From IMG/VR virus record IMGVR_UViG_3300010883_000561, positions 1 through 22,262 of that record: a stretch of 22,262 nt of DNA; one strand, written 5' to 3'. Origin of the DNA: a virus. Below, piece by piece: positions 1 through 8,709 of the stretch. A program made the position numbers and the translations under genes. Every line of letters begins with the position of its first letter. Position 1 is the stretch's first letter. The notes under the pieces were generated by a model. It searched no databases, was not told the DNA's origin, and saw nothing but the letters and a program-made list of their open reading frames with translations.

Positions 1-33
1 ATATCATATATATAGATGTATTTTAATAAAAAA

Positions 34-45
34 GATATTTATTAT
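34..45 (+). promoter_or_regulatory. candidate phage promoter / unit boundary motif, copy 1
   Basis: GATATTTAT lies at 34-42 in the untranslated stretch before the first gene, about 40 bases ahead of its ATG. The same nonamer occurs in the only two other gaps over 20 bases (17949 and 20957), and I did not see it inside genes. Read on the minus strand this copy is AATAAATATC, which fits the T4/cyanophage late promoter consensus (TATAAATA or NATAAATA), but no leftward gene is visible. A sense-strand promoter-like role is inferred from position. The rest of 1-81 is AT-rich, with no gene I can support; it may hold the end of an upstream gene. Confidence 0.5.
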
Positions 46-81
46 TGGGTTATATTCATCTATCAAATATAGGAAAATACT

Positions 82-468
82 ATGTCTAACGATTACGAAA
101 TATTCGAGGGAAAGACTCTCTCGGACTTATTTAAAGATATTTACGAAAATACAGAACATAATAGGAAACAACTTGATGTATTGACAAAGGAAATTGTTCA
201 ATTTATCAAAGATGGTGATACGGCCATCCAAATAGTCCCTATGATAAAGGAATATTTAGAAATAAATGTTAAAAATGATGAGCAACTTGTAAAAGTAGCC
301 GCTATTGTTCAACGATTAATTGCTGCAGAGAATAAAGGTGGTAGTGAAAGTGAATTTGGGTTAACTGAAGCAGAAAAGGAACAACTGATGAAAGGTATAC
401 AAGATACAGTAGATGATATTCAAAAAAATCAAGATGATATACAAGACGAAATTCAAGCTTTAAATTAA
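82..468 (+). CDS. small helical/coiled-coil protein of the tail module
   Basis: A 128-aa acidic protein with no recognised family. The sequence predicts almost entirely helix. Residues about 1-85 form a compact helical block. After a Gly/Ser break (KGGSESE, near 85-91), the C-terminal 35 residues are a heptad-like, Gln/Asp/Ile-rich segment (IQDTVDDIQKNQDDIQDEIQ) typical of a coiled coil. AGGA at 71-74 sits 7 bases before the ATG and supports the start. The stop is one base from the next ATG, so it is translationally coupled to the spike-like gene. It heads the long operon, just after a GATATTTAT motif. A structural, chaperone or trimerising role in the baseplate hub is inferred from position only. 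Confidence 0.8.
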   Translation: MSNDYEIFEGKTLSDLFKDIYENTEHNRKQLDVLTKEIVQFIKDGDTAIQIVPMIKEYLEINVKNDEQLVKVAAIVQRLIAAENKGGSESEFGLTEAEKEQLMKGIQDTVDDIQKNQDDIQDEIQALN

Positions 469-469
469 T

Positions 470-1912
470 ATGGCATATATAAAGAAGAAAAAGAAGAAAA
501 GTTTACCAACTCTACTTGGCGGGTTAACAAATTTTGGTTCTGTTGCCAACATGGTAAAGAATCTAAGTGATTCGGAGAAATTTTACGAATTGGAAGTTGG
601 TGAAGTAATAGATATTTTATTAACAGAAGAAGATTTGTTAGAAAGACAACCCCGTGTAGAAGATGTAAGTGATTCTAACTTTACATACATTGGAATGGCC
701 AAAGTTAGGTTGCTTAATAGTGACCAGGGGAAATCGGCCGATGAGTGTAATTGGTTGTATCCATTGGAATCAAACTTTAAACAATTTCCACTTAAAGGCG
801 AGTATGTTGTTTGTGTAAATTATCTTGGTACACAATTTTATACACAAACTTTAAATTTTCTATCCAGTATAAATACAAACTCGGTTCCAGGATTGAGTAC
901 AGTTTCACAAATGTCAAAAATTGATACTGAAGATTATGCTGACGTAGATAGTGGCGAAAAAGAACCTACCGATACGGATAGTGGTGGATTTAATCTTGGT
1001 GAATATTTCCAAAGAAAAAGATATATCAGACAATTAAAACCATATGAAGGTGATTTAACTATACAAGGTAGATTTGGGAATACTATCAGATTTGGAAGTA
1101 ACATAAGTGATGATAGTGATTTGGGAAGAGAAGGTACGGTTGATGAAGATGGTGATATAGATTCACCAAATATAAAAATGAGAGTTGGTCAATTAACGGG
1201 TTTAGGTAAACAGAATAAGAATGAGGATATAGAAGAATTTGAAAAAGCTAAAGTGGATGAAGGAAAATTTCAACCATATGTAATTGAAGATATAAACGCA
1301 GATGGTTCTTCGTTATACATGACTACAAATGAAACTATACCACTAAATAGAGCAACAAATCCAGATGTTTTTGGTAAGGAAACTTTATATCATTTTGGTC
1401 TCGGTGGTCATACAATAAGTAATTTTACCGCCGAGTATTCGGATACTATACCAAAAGAACCACCAACAGAATTAAGTGGTCAACAAATTATTTTATGCAC
1501 AGATAGAGTAGTTTTTAATTCCAAAACAGATGGACTATATTCGTATACAAATACAGATACCTATTTTAATGCTGGTAACTTTTTTGTAGTTGATGCAAAA
1601 AATGGTGTTAATGTTAATACTAAAGGTGTAGTTGGTTTTTCATCCGAAAAAGATTTTGAATTAGTTACTAAAACAAAAACTGTGATAACAAGTCCAAAAA
1701 TATATCTTGGAGATACAACTAATACAGAACCAGTAGTTAATGGTGTTCAACTGGTAAACTTTTTATCATCTCTTATAGGTACAATTAAAATGTTAGTTTA
1801 TCCTGGGCCAGCAGGTACATTAGCTAATGGAGTAATCTTTCAAGCATTAGAAATGGATTTGGATAAAATAGCTAAAGCTTCATTTAATAGTGAAGTAAAT
1901 TTTACAAGATAA
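470..1912 (+). CDS. baseplate central spike-like protein (gp5-like OB-fold and needle, no lysozyme seen)
   Basis: A 480-aa protein that probably forms the membrane-puncturing tip of the tail. Residues about 36-135 look like an OB-fold: a beta-rich barrel with the phrase WLYPLESNFKQFPLKGEYVV. A second conserved patch near 185-212 (YIRQLKPYEGDLTIQGRFGN) is typical of phage spike/hub proteins. Residues about 372-415 carry short alternating beta repeats ending in SPKIYLGD, then EPVVNGVQLVNFLSSL, as in gp5/VgrG-type needles. T4 gp5 is 575 aa and contains a lysozyme domain between OB-fold and needle. I see no lysozyme-like segment here, so wall digestion must come from elsewhere or be unnecessary. 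The N-terminus has six consecutive lysines (residues 5-10). The start has no clear SD and is probably coupled to the previous gene. Confidence 0.72.
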   Translation: MAYIKKKKKKSLPTLLGGLTNFGSVANMVKNLSDSEKFYELEVGEVIDILLTEEDLLERQPRVEDVSDSNFTYIGMAKVRLLNSDQGKSADECNWLYPLESNFKQFPLKGEYVVCVNYLGTQFYTQTLNFLSSINTNSVPGLSTVSQMSKIDTEDYADVDSGEKEPTDTDSGGFNLGEYFQRKRYIRQLKPYEGDLTIQGRFGNTIRFGSNISDDSDLGREGTVDEDGDIDSPNIKMRVGQLTGLGKQNKNEDIEEFEKAKVDEGKFQPYVIEDINADGSSLYMTTNETIPLNRATNPDVFGKETLYHFGLGGHTISNFTAEYSDTIPKEPPTELSGQQIILCTDRVVFNSKTDGLYSYTNTDTYFNAGNFFVVDAKNGVNVNTKGVVGFSSEKDFELVTKTKTVITSPKIYLGDTTNTEPVVNGVQLVNFLSSLIGTIKMLVYPGPAGTLANGVIFQALEMDLDKIAKASFNSEVNFTR

Positions 1913-1913
1913 T

Positions 1914-3662
1914 ATGCCGTTAACAGAAAAAATACCCAAACTAAATTCACAAAAACTTTTTGATGAATTAGTTATTTTAGAAAGTGAAGTAGCTGGATTA
2001 ATAGATGGTTCACTTGGACAATTGACAGATACAAGTAAGACAAAAGACTATTGGGAAATTTATACCAATAGATTAGCTAATATGTTAGATGATTATATTG
2101 TTGGTAAAGAAATAGTCGGAGATACATCAGCACCAAATACTAAATTAGCTCCTGGTCTTGTAGATACGTATGGTTCGTTTACAACAATACCTGGTTCGGT
2201 CACTAAAGATTCTGATAGGGGTAGGTTTGAAGCAACTTTTTTACATTTGGGATTTATTTCTGGTTTCGAAACAAAACATGATAAAGTTAAAAGTAAAAAT
2301 TTAATTGAAAATCCTGGACAATATTTTATAGAAACTAATATACCCGCACCTGGTGAAACACCAGAACCACTTGTAGTTGATAATCCAGAGTTTGACTCTG
2401 AAGAACTTGAACGTTTGGATGTAGACATGGGTAATAAGGACGACACTTGGAGAAAATTAAAAAGTGAACATGATGGTAAGCAGATTAAGACTGAGGCATC
2501 TAAGAAGGAATGGGAAGATGCAAAAAAGATATGGGTAGATGCAAAAACTCTATTTGATGAATATGATTCAATACCAAGGAGTTTGGCTGTAGAGTCACAA
2601 CCACCACCAACACCAGCTAGTACGATGGAAGGTATAACTGGTATACATCTTTCAAGATTAGATAAAAGTGGTAGAGAATATGATTTAAATGAAATACCAG
2701 GTAAAACTAAAGTGGAAATAAAACAAGGTTCTAATGGGGGAATTTATATAATAGAGGGGATTGAAGATAATGGTAATTATATATCCCTTACCTTATTACC
2801 AGCCGATGTGGGACAACCAAACCCTGGTAGTTTAATTACAAGTGGTAATATAGATTTATCTTGGGAATCAACAAGTGGTTCACCAGCTAAAGTACAATTA
2901 CAAAAAGATTTATTTGAAGTATATAGTCGTTCGGCACCAGAGGGTGAAACATCAGAAGAAAGTATACGAATTTTTTCGGAGGGTTTCGCAGATGCGTTAG
3001 ATAAGTATATGGAAGAAGGAAGTGTTCTTCTAATATCAGATACACCAGATATAAGAATTGATAAAAATATACCAAGTGTTGGGCCAATAGTTCCGACTGG
3101 TAAAACAAATTCCGAGGGTATTCCCATTCCATTGAGTACGATGGGTCTTGGATTAGCTAAAGTAGTAGATAGAGAAGATGCAAAAGAACATTTAATTGAA
3201 AATCTTATAAATTTTTTGACTACAGTTGATGGACGAATTGGATATTGGGGTGAATCATCGGAGATAATTGACCACTTTTGCAACCAATTCGTAGACTCAG
3301 TACATATTTATATAGTAATGTGTCCAGTTGTTGGTGAACATATAATACCACTATTAGTATTTAATCCTGGTATTATAACAAGTGATACTTTAGTTACTCC
3401 GGCTGGACCAGTTCCAAATACACCTGGTGTAACTATACCACCCTGGCCGATAGTACCACTATCATCAAGAGGTGAGATTGGGTATGAAGTTTTTGATGGA
3501 GCGTATGGTGGGTTTTCTATTGATGAAGATTGGATAGGAAGTCAATCACCAAAGATTGATACTTGGAATGATACGGTATTTAAAAATCATGAAAATATAT
3601 ATATTTTAGATGTCCTTGGAGAAGTAGAACAAGTAACGACAACATCTGGAGTAAGAGGTTAA
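1914..3662 (+). CDS. unknown 582-aa structural protein of the baseplate hub region
   Basis: I do not recognise a family. The N-terminal 180 residues mix helices with loops. Residues about 175-225 are a charged helical stretch (Lys/Glu/Asp/Trp-rich), followed by a Pro-rich linker (QPPPTPAST). Beta-rich segments follow, around GITGIHLSRLDKSGREYDL and VEIKQGSNGGIYIIEG. The C-terminal third is hydrophobic, with Gly/Pro loops (VTPAGPVPNTPGVTIPPWPI). There is no signal peptide or membrane helix. The start is one base after the preceding stop, so translation is probably coupled. Its position between the spike-like protein and the gp25-gp6 wedge pair suggests a hub or hub-wedge connector. That is inference from order alone. 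Confidence 0.75.
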   Translation: MPLTEKIPKLNSQKLFDELVILESEVAGLIDGSLGQLTDTSKTKDYWEIYTNRLANMLDDYIVGKEIVGDTSAPNTKLAPGLVDTYGSFTTIPGSVTKDSDRGRFEATFLHLGFISGFETKHDKVKSKNLIENPGQYFIETNIPAPGETPEPLVVDNPEFDSEELERLDVDMGNKDDTWRKLKSEHDGKQIKTEASKKEWEDAKKIWVDAKTLFDEYDSIPRSLAVESQPPPTPASTMEGITGIHLSRLDKSGREYDLNEIPGKTKVEIKQGSNGGIYIIEGIEDNGNYISLTLLPADVGQPNPGSLITSGNIDLSWESTSGSPAKVQLQKDLFEVYSRSAPEGETSEESIRIFSEGFADALDKYMEEGSVLLISDTPDIRIDKNIPSVGPIVPTGKTNSEGIPIPLSTMGLGLAKVVDREDAKEHLIENLINFLTTVDGRIGYWGESSEIIDHFCNQFVDSVHIYIVMCPVVGEHIIPLLVFNPGIITSDTLVTPAGPVPNTPGVTIPPWPIVPLSSRGEIGYEVFDGAYGGFSIDEDWIGSQSPKIDTWNDTVFKNHENIYILDVLGEVEQVTTTSGVRG

Positions 3663-3679
3663 TATAATAGGAGTTAATA

Positions 3680-4138
3680 ATGAAAAAACGAGAACTTATT
3701 GAAGTTATAGATAAAATAGTTGAACGAAAAGTCCGTCAGCAAATCAGAAAACTTAAAGAGGAAATATTTATTGATAAGGTAGAACCTTTAAGTTTTGAAT
3801 CTATAAAAGACGAGTTTACTAAAAAACCGACAAAGACAAAGGACGTAAACTATACTAAGGATAAATCTTTGAATAAAATTTTAAATGAAACAAAGGGTGG
3901 AATACAAGGTGGTGGAGATTCGTGGCCGACTATGGGTGGAAAAACATTTGATTCTTCCAGAATGGCCGAAGTAATGGGTTATGGTACGTCAGACCAAAGT
4001 AAAAGAGAAGTTGGAGCAGTTCAAACTATGCAAAAAGCAGGTGTTAATGTTGAACAAGTTCCAGACCACGTGACAAACGCTTTAACAAAAGATTATAGTG
4101 CTATGATGAAAGCTATGGATAAGAAGAAGGGAGTATAA
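3680..4138 (+). CDS. small basic N-terminal, Gly-rich middle protein before gp25
   Basis: A 152-aa protein of unknown function. The first 35 residues are a strongly basic amphipathic helix (KKRELIEVIDKIVERKVRQQ). A Lys/Asp/Thr linker follows, then a Gly-rich segment (KGGIQGGGDSWPTMGGKTF, about 72-90). The C-terminal helical part is Met-rich and contains KREVGAVQTMQKAGVNVEQV and AMMKAMDKKKGV. TAGGAG at about 3669-3674 is a good SD for this start. The end of the gene carries GGGAG at about 4129-4133, which serves the gp25-like gene. Being small, charged and partly flexible, it could be an assembly factor or minor wedge component. No function can be assigned. Confidence 0.75.
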   Translation: MKKRELIEVIDKIVERKVRQQIRKLKEEIFIDKVEPLSFESIKDEFTKKPTKTKDVNYTKDKSLNKILNETKGGIQGGGDSWPTMGGKTFDSSRMAEVMGYGTSDQSKREVGAVQTMQKAGVNVEQVPDHVTNALTKDYSAMMKAMDKKKGV

Positions 4139-4141
4139 TAA

Positions 4142-4555
4142 ATGGGTGCATTAGAAAATGATTTGAATCCCGATGTGTTTATTGGTTTATCATTACCACT
4201 TGGTAAATCCAACGCTGGATTTTTTGAACAGACACAAACAACATTAAAACAAACTGGTAGTAATATTAGAAACTTATTACTAACTATGAAAGGTGAACGA
4301 CCATTTCTACCAGAGTTTGGTTGTGATATATATAGTGCGTTGTTCGAACCAGTTGGTGAAGATACTACCGCGAAAATAGAAGATAGTATAAAAGAAGCTA
4401 TAACAAGGTGGTTACCACACGTTGTTATGAACAGAATTGATGTTAATCTTGACAAACAATCATCGAATCAAATTAATGTAGATTTGGAGTTTGGAGTAAC
4501 AATAGAACCAGAAGCTCTTGAAACAATACAACTTACATTTGTTTCTAACTTTTAG
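4142..4555 (+). CDS. gp25: baseplate wedge protein, gp25-like
   Basis: 137 aa, close to T4 gp25 (132 aa). gp25-family proteins bridge the baseplate wedge and the sheath and help start sheath polymerisation. The family signature is visible at residues 51-60, GERPFLPEFG, followed by CDIYSALFEP, matching the conserved P-EFG-x-x-(L/Y) element. Ahead of it is the helix NIRNLLLTMK, and after it the helix-strand core IKEAITRWLPHVVMNRIDV and a beta end (DLEFGVTIEPEALETIQL). It lies directly before the gp6-like gene, as expected for a wedge cassette. The stop codon TAG is part of the TAGGAG SD of that next gene, so the two are tightly coupled. The assignment is firm at family level. Confidence 0.93.
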   Translation: MGALENDLNPDVFIGLSLPLGKSNAGFFEQTQTTLKQTGSNIRNLLLTMKGERPFLPEFGCDIYSALFEPVGEDTTAKIEDSIKEAITRWLPHVVMNRIDVNLDKQSSNQINVDLEFGVTIEPEALETIQLTFVSNF

Positions 4556-4564
4556 GAGATTTAA

Positions 4565-6601
4565 ATGGCTAGTGCGGCGAAATTACAAAAAAAGGAAGTA
4601 AAATATTTAAGTAGAGACTTTAGTTCGTTTAGAACTAATTTAATAGAATTTGCTAAAACATATTTTCCAAATACATACAATGATTTTAATGAATCAGACC
4701 CAGGTATGATGTTCATTGAAATGGCATCGTATGTTGGTGATGTATTATCTTATTATGTGGATGATAGATTTAAAGAATCATTACTATCTTACGCGGAAGA
4801 ACTCGACAATGTTTTTGAAATAGCCCAATCGTTGGGTTATAAACCAAAGTTATCTACACCATCATCTACAATAGTTGATGTGTTTCAAACTGTACCAGCC
4901 ACTGGTACTGGTGATAGTACAAAACCAGACATGAGATATGCTCTAAGTGTTAATTCTGGATTACAATTACAATCAAAAACTGGTGTAGTATTTCGTACAG
5001 AAGAAGATGTAAACTTTGCGTATTCAAGTTCACTTGATAAACGTTCAGTTAGTATATATGAAACGGCGGGGAATGTTCCTACTAAATATCTTTTGAAAAA
5101 ATCAGTATCCGTTTTAAGTGGTACAATAACAACAGATACTTTTATATTTACAACTGCTAAAAAATATGATAGAATAGCTTTATCCAAGACAAATGTTTCA
5201 GATATAATTTCGGTAACAGATAGTGATGGAAATAAATGGTATGAAGTTGACTTTTTAGCGAAAGATATTGTGTTTGATGATATATCAAATACAAGTACAA
5301 CCGACCCAACGTTATCACAATATTCTGACGATACACCATATTTAATTAAACTTATAAAGACACCAAGAAGGTTCACAAAGTATATTCGGTCTGATGATAA
5401 AACGGAATTGAGGTTTGGTGCTGGGGTATCGGCTGGAGCTGACGAGGAAATCATACCAAATCCAGATAATGTGGGTTCTTCATTACCAGGTGGTGTTACG
5501 ATGTTAGACAAAACATTCGACCCAAGTAATTTTTTGAAAACAAAAGCATACGGACTAGCTCCATCGAACACTACATTGACCATAAAATATGCACATGGTG
5601 GTGGTGTTGCTCACAATGTTGGAGAGGGTTCTATCAAACAAATAAATTTTATTTCCACCAATTTAGACCCACGTGGACTTGAGTCTGCAACAGTAACAGC
5701 TACTAAAAATTCGGTTGGAGTCATAAATCCGAATCCAGCTCGTGGTGGTAAAGGTAAGGAATCATTAATTGAAATTAGACAAAATGCATTAGCATATTTT
5801 ACAGCTCAAGGTAGAGCCGTAACCAAGGAAGATTACATGATGAGAGCGTATTCTATGCCTGCTAAGTATGGTGCTGTAGCTAAATCGTACATAGTTCCTG
5901 ATGAACAATTGGAAGGAGCCCAATTCCAATTTCAGAAAGAACTTGGTGATGGTTCTGGGATTTTTTCAATTGATAAAGAACTATATGGACAAGATGATAC
6001 ACCAGCAACTGGAGCTCCAAAGGTTCCAACGAGGATACCGAATCCATTAGCTTTAAATATGTATTTACTTGGATACGATTACAACAAACATTTAACAACT
6101 CTTAATAAAGCTGTTAAAGAAAACTTAAAAAATTACATTGGTCAATATAGAATGGTTACCGATGCTATAAATTTGAAAGACGCTTGGATTGTTAATATAG
6201 GTGTTGATTTTAAAATTATGACTAAGAAAGGATACAACAAAGAAGAAGTATTATTGAAGTGTATTCAGAAGATTAAAGACTTTTTTGATATTGATAGATG
6301 GCAAATAAACCAACCAATTGTTATTGCAGAGTTGTCATATGAACTATCTTTAGTTGATGGTGTAGCTACTTTAATACCATTTTCAATAGACTTGGATGGT
6401 GACGGCCCTGGTGAACCAATACAATTACCAGTTATGTTAAGAAACAAGTGGAGAATTTCAGATGGGTACTCTGGTCATATTTATGATATGGGTGCGGCTT
6501 ATAAGGATGGTATATATTACCCATCATTAGACCCATGTATGTTTGAGTTAAAATATCCAGATACCGATATAAAAGGTCAAGTAATAGGGAGTATAACATA
6601 A
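4565..6601 (+). CDS. gp6: baseplate wedge protein, gp6-like (baseplate J family)
   Basis: 678 aa, against 660 for T4 gp6. gp6 dimers form the continuous inner ring of the baseplate that drives the dome-to-star change. The N-terminal signature is clear: VKYLSRDFSSFRTNLIEF, then TYFPNTYNDFNESDPGMMFI, MASYVGDVLSYYVDDRFKES and a helix ending in AQSLGYKP (about residues 12-96). The middle is beta-rich. A baseplate-J-like segment follows at about 395-440 (SLIEIRQNALAYFTAQGRAV, then TKEDYMMRAYSMPAKYGAVA). The C-terminal domain includes KNYIGQYRMVTDAINLKDAW and IGVDFKIM, the usual last-domain pattern. SD AGGAG overlaps the gp25 stop. The stop overlaps the next start as TAATG. Confidence 0.93.
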   Translation: MASAAKLQKKEVKYLSRDFSSFRTNLIEFAKTYFPNTYNDFNESDPGMMFIEMASYVGDVLSYYVDDRFKESLLSYAEELDNVFEIAQSLGYKPKLSTPSSTIVDVFQTVPATGTGDSTKPDMRYALSVNSGLQLQSKTGVVFRTEEDVNFAYSSSLDKRSVSIYETAGNVPTKYLLKKSVSVLSGTITTDTFIFTTAKKYDRIALSKTNVSDIISVTDSDGNKWYEVDFLAKDIVFDDISNTSTTDPTLSQYSDDTPYLIKLIKTPRRFTKYIRSDDKTELRFGAGVSAGADEEIIPNPDNVGSSLPGGVTMLDKTFDPSNFLKTKAYGLAPSNTTLTIKYAHGGGVAHNVGEGSIKQINFISTNLDPRGLESATVTATKNSVGVINPNPARGGKGKESLIEIRQNALAYFTAQGRAVTKEDYMMRAYSMPAKYGAVAKSYIVPDEQLEGAQFQFQKELGDGSGIFSIDKELYGQDDTPATGAPKVPTRIPNPLALNMYLLGYDYNKHLTTLNKAVKENLKNYIGQYRMVTDAINLKDAWIVNIGVDFKIMTKKGYNKEEVLLKCIQKIKDFFDIDRWQINQPIVIAELSYELSLVDGVATLIPFSIDLDGDGPGEPIQLPVMLRNKWRISDGYSGHIYDMGAAYKDGIYYPSLDPCMFELKYPDTDIKGQVIGSIT

Positions 6602-7731
6602 TGCATTATCACGAATTTGCTACACAAGATGCTACTTTATATCAAGGGCCCGCTACGTCAAGTCAGAATACTGGTCTCGATGAAATATTAGAAATACGTA
6701 AAGATATGAACGACACTGGAACACAAATTAATGTTTCCAGAACCTTAATTAAATTTGATATATCATATATTTCATCGTCATATAGTAGTGGTTTGATACC
6801 AACGAACGCTGAATATTATTTGAATTTGTATGATGCTAATTCACAAGAATTGGGCTCAAGTGATATGTTATATGCGTATCCCGTTAGTCAATCTTGGGAG
6901 AATGGACAAGGACATTTTGAAGATTGGCCACACGACACCGAGGGTGTTTCGTGGAAGTATAGAACTGGTACAACGACTGCAGACCAATGGGTAACTGGTA
7001 GTAATAGTAGTCAAACTTGGTTTAGTGGTATAGGAAATGAACATAGTTTAGAAGCTTCACAATCGTTCACCAACGAAGCTAGTGATGTTAGAATGAACGT
7101 AACTGGTATTGTAAACAACTGGATTGTTAGTAGTTCTTCATATCCAAACGAAGGATTTATGGTAAAGAGAAGTGGTAGTTTCGACCCAAGTTCAAGTACA
7201 GCTTTACCCGAATCTAACACGACTCAACTTGGTCATTTTAAATTCTTTTCGAGAGAAACACATACTATATACCAGCCTACATTAGAAGTTGTTTGGAATA
7301 GTGCAACATGGGATACTGGTTCATTAACACCATTAACTGGAAGTGCTTTACACAATGTAGAAATGTACATGAGGGGAATTAGACCAGAGTATCAAGAGGA
7401 CGAGAAAGTAAGATTTAGAGTAATTGGTAGGGATAGATATCCAGCTAAAACGTGGTCTTCTACTACAACAAATACAATAACAATACAATATTTACCAAGT
7501 GGAAGTACATTCTTTCAGATAAGAGATGCTTATACAGAAGATGTTATCATACCTTATGGTAGTGGTTCTCTTATTGGTTGTGATACTACTGGGAACTTCT
7601 TTGATGTATGGTTAAAGGGTTTCCAACCAGAAAGAAATTATAAAATTAATTTTAAGATAGCGAGTGGTAGTGGAGTTGGTGAAGTAGTGCAAATAATAGA
7701 TAATGACTTTGAGTTTAGAGTGGTGAGATAA
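6601..7731 (+). CDS. DNRLRE-like beta-sandwich protein, probable baseplate periphery/fibre component
   Basis: 376 aa. Residues about 8-235 resemble the DNRLRE (carbohydrate-binding-module-like) fold. The signs are an early beta strand with TLIKFDIS at 48-55, then an ATL-type element (NAEYYLNLYDA), the W-containing VSQSWENGQGHFEDWP, a DVRMNVTGIVNNWI helix/strand, and the closing FFSRETHTIYQPTLEVVW near 214-233. Residues 240-376 are a second all-beta region with RDAYTEDVIIPYGSG and FFDVWLKGFQPERNYKINFK. The gene sits in the slot after gp6 where T4 encodes gp7 and gp8, but shows no similarity to them that I can see. The role is therefore inferred: wedge periphery or glycan contact. It starts on TAATG, with GGGAG about 10 bases upstream, and ends on another TAATG. 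Confidence 0.7.
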   Translation: MHYHEFATQDATLYQGPATSSQNTGLDEILEIRKDMNDTGTQINVSRTLIKFDISYISSSYSSGLIPTNAEYYLNLYDANSQELGSSDMLYAYPVSQSWENGQGHFEDWPHDTEGVSWKYRTGTTTADQWVTGSNSSQTWFSGIGNEHSLEASQSFTNEASDVRMNVTGIVNNWIVSSSSYPNEGFMVKRSGSFDPSSSTALPESNTTQLGHFKFFSRETHTIYQPTLEVVWNSATWDTGSLTPLTGSALHNVEMYMRGIRPEYQEDEKVRFRVIGRDRYPAKTWSSTTTNTITIQYLPSGSTFFQIRDAYTEDVIIPYGSGSLIGCDTTGNFFDVWLKGFQPERNYKINFKIASGSGVGEVVQIIDNDFEFRVVR

Positions 7732-8699
7732 TGCCTTATACAACAAAAGAACTTTTAGACAACGATTATTTTCAAACTCTTGTTAATTCAGACGAGAAGG
7801 AATATGAGTTGAGGCGTGATTCGGCTATGGTCAAGGCAGATATCACTGGGTCTGGAATACCATTTGAAATTGATGGTGTTTTGCAATCATACGAGGACGT
7901 TAGGAGTGGATTGGGTCTTGAACAACCAGACCAATATATCTCAAAACCATTGGTGATTCGGAATCATAATATTGATAATGAAACATTAGATGAAGTGATT
8001 GATAGAGACTTTACATTAACAGATAAACCATTTTTAAAAATTAAAGATGGTACTTTTATTAAAAAAAATACGGTTGGAAACATAACCGATGGGTTGTTTA
8101 AATTCTGTTTATACCAAGATGAAGTTAAATATCCAGTTCGAAATGAAGCCGTATTGAGAGTGTATGGGAAAGAGATGAAAGAGGTGGTATCAATAGATGA
8201 TGAGTTATATGATTCCATCTCATTGGGGCCACGGATAGAAGGTGGTCGGTTAAGAAACACCGATGCGTTATTGGGTGCACATAGAGATTCAGATTTTAAA
8301 ACACCACTATTCGCTAAACCAGATGAACAAGCATTAGAACTTGTTAGAGAAAGAATTAACCAAGGTAAGTCAATTGTTGAAAATTTATATGAAGTTACTG
8401 GTCAATTAGCTAAATCGGCCGACCAAGTTGCTTTATTAGCTAAACACATACTTGGAGAACCACTCTTACCAACCGCTGGTGATATAGCTAGAGAGACGGA
8501 TAGAAGACAATATGAAAGTGATTTTAATAAAGAAATAAAAAGTGAAGGTGCTTTAGCTAGAGACAAGGCCGTTCAGAACAAAAGAACCTTGGTTGGAGTG
8601 GATGATGTTAGAGGAGTAACAGGTAATAGTTCAAGACCAGCACCAGGCCAAACTCCTGGTGATAAATCTTTTAACACACAAAATAAAATAGGATTTTAA
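7731..8699 (+). CDS. unknown 322-aa tail-module protein
   Basis: No family recognised. Residues 1-100 are acidic, with loops (LLDNDYFQTLVNSDEKEYEL). Residues about 100-180 are beta-rich (PFLKIKDGTFIKKNTVGNIT; FKFCLYQDEVKYPVRNEAVL). Residues about 205-255 are helical (ALELVRERINQGKSIVENLY; QLAKSADQVALLAKHILGEP). The last 60 residues are polar and probably disordered, ending in PGDKSFNTQNKIGF. There is no signal peptide or transmembrane segment. It overlaps the previous gene by one base (TAATG). Its position, after the DNRLRE-like protein and before the docking-motif proteins, suggests a wedge or fibre-connector component. That is inference. Confidence 0.75.
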   Translation: MPYTTKELLDNDYFQTLVNSDEKEYELRRDSAMVKADITGSGIPFEIDGVLQSYEDVRSGLGLEQPDQYISKPLVIRNHNIDNETLDEVIDRDFTLTDKPFLKIKDGTFIKKNTVGNITDGLFKFCLYQDEVKYPVRNEAVLRVYGKEMKEVVSIDDELYDSISLGPRIEGGRLRNTDALLGAHRDSDFKTPLFAKPDEQALELVRERINQGKSIVENLYEVTGQLAKSADQVALLAKHILGEPLLPTAGDIARETDRRQYESDFNKEIKSEGALARDKAVQNKRTLVGVDDVRGVTGNSSRPAPGQTPGDKSFNTQNKIGF

Positions 8700-8709
8700 G
8701 GAGTAAACT

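Noticed and set aside
480-502. A/G-rich run coding six lysines as a possible programmed frameshift site
   Set aside because: The reading frame continues cleanly for 480 codons and no alternative-frame product of interest follows.
4885-5583. Long minus-strand ORF opposite the gp6-like gene (and similar ones at 2093, 2777, 21427 and 21620)
   Set aside because: Stop-poor antisense frames within strongly coding + genes. No RBS or recognisable protein features.
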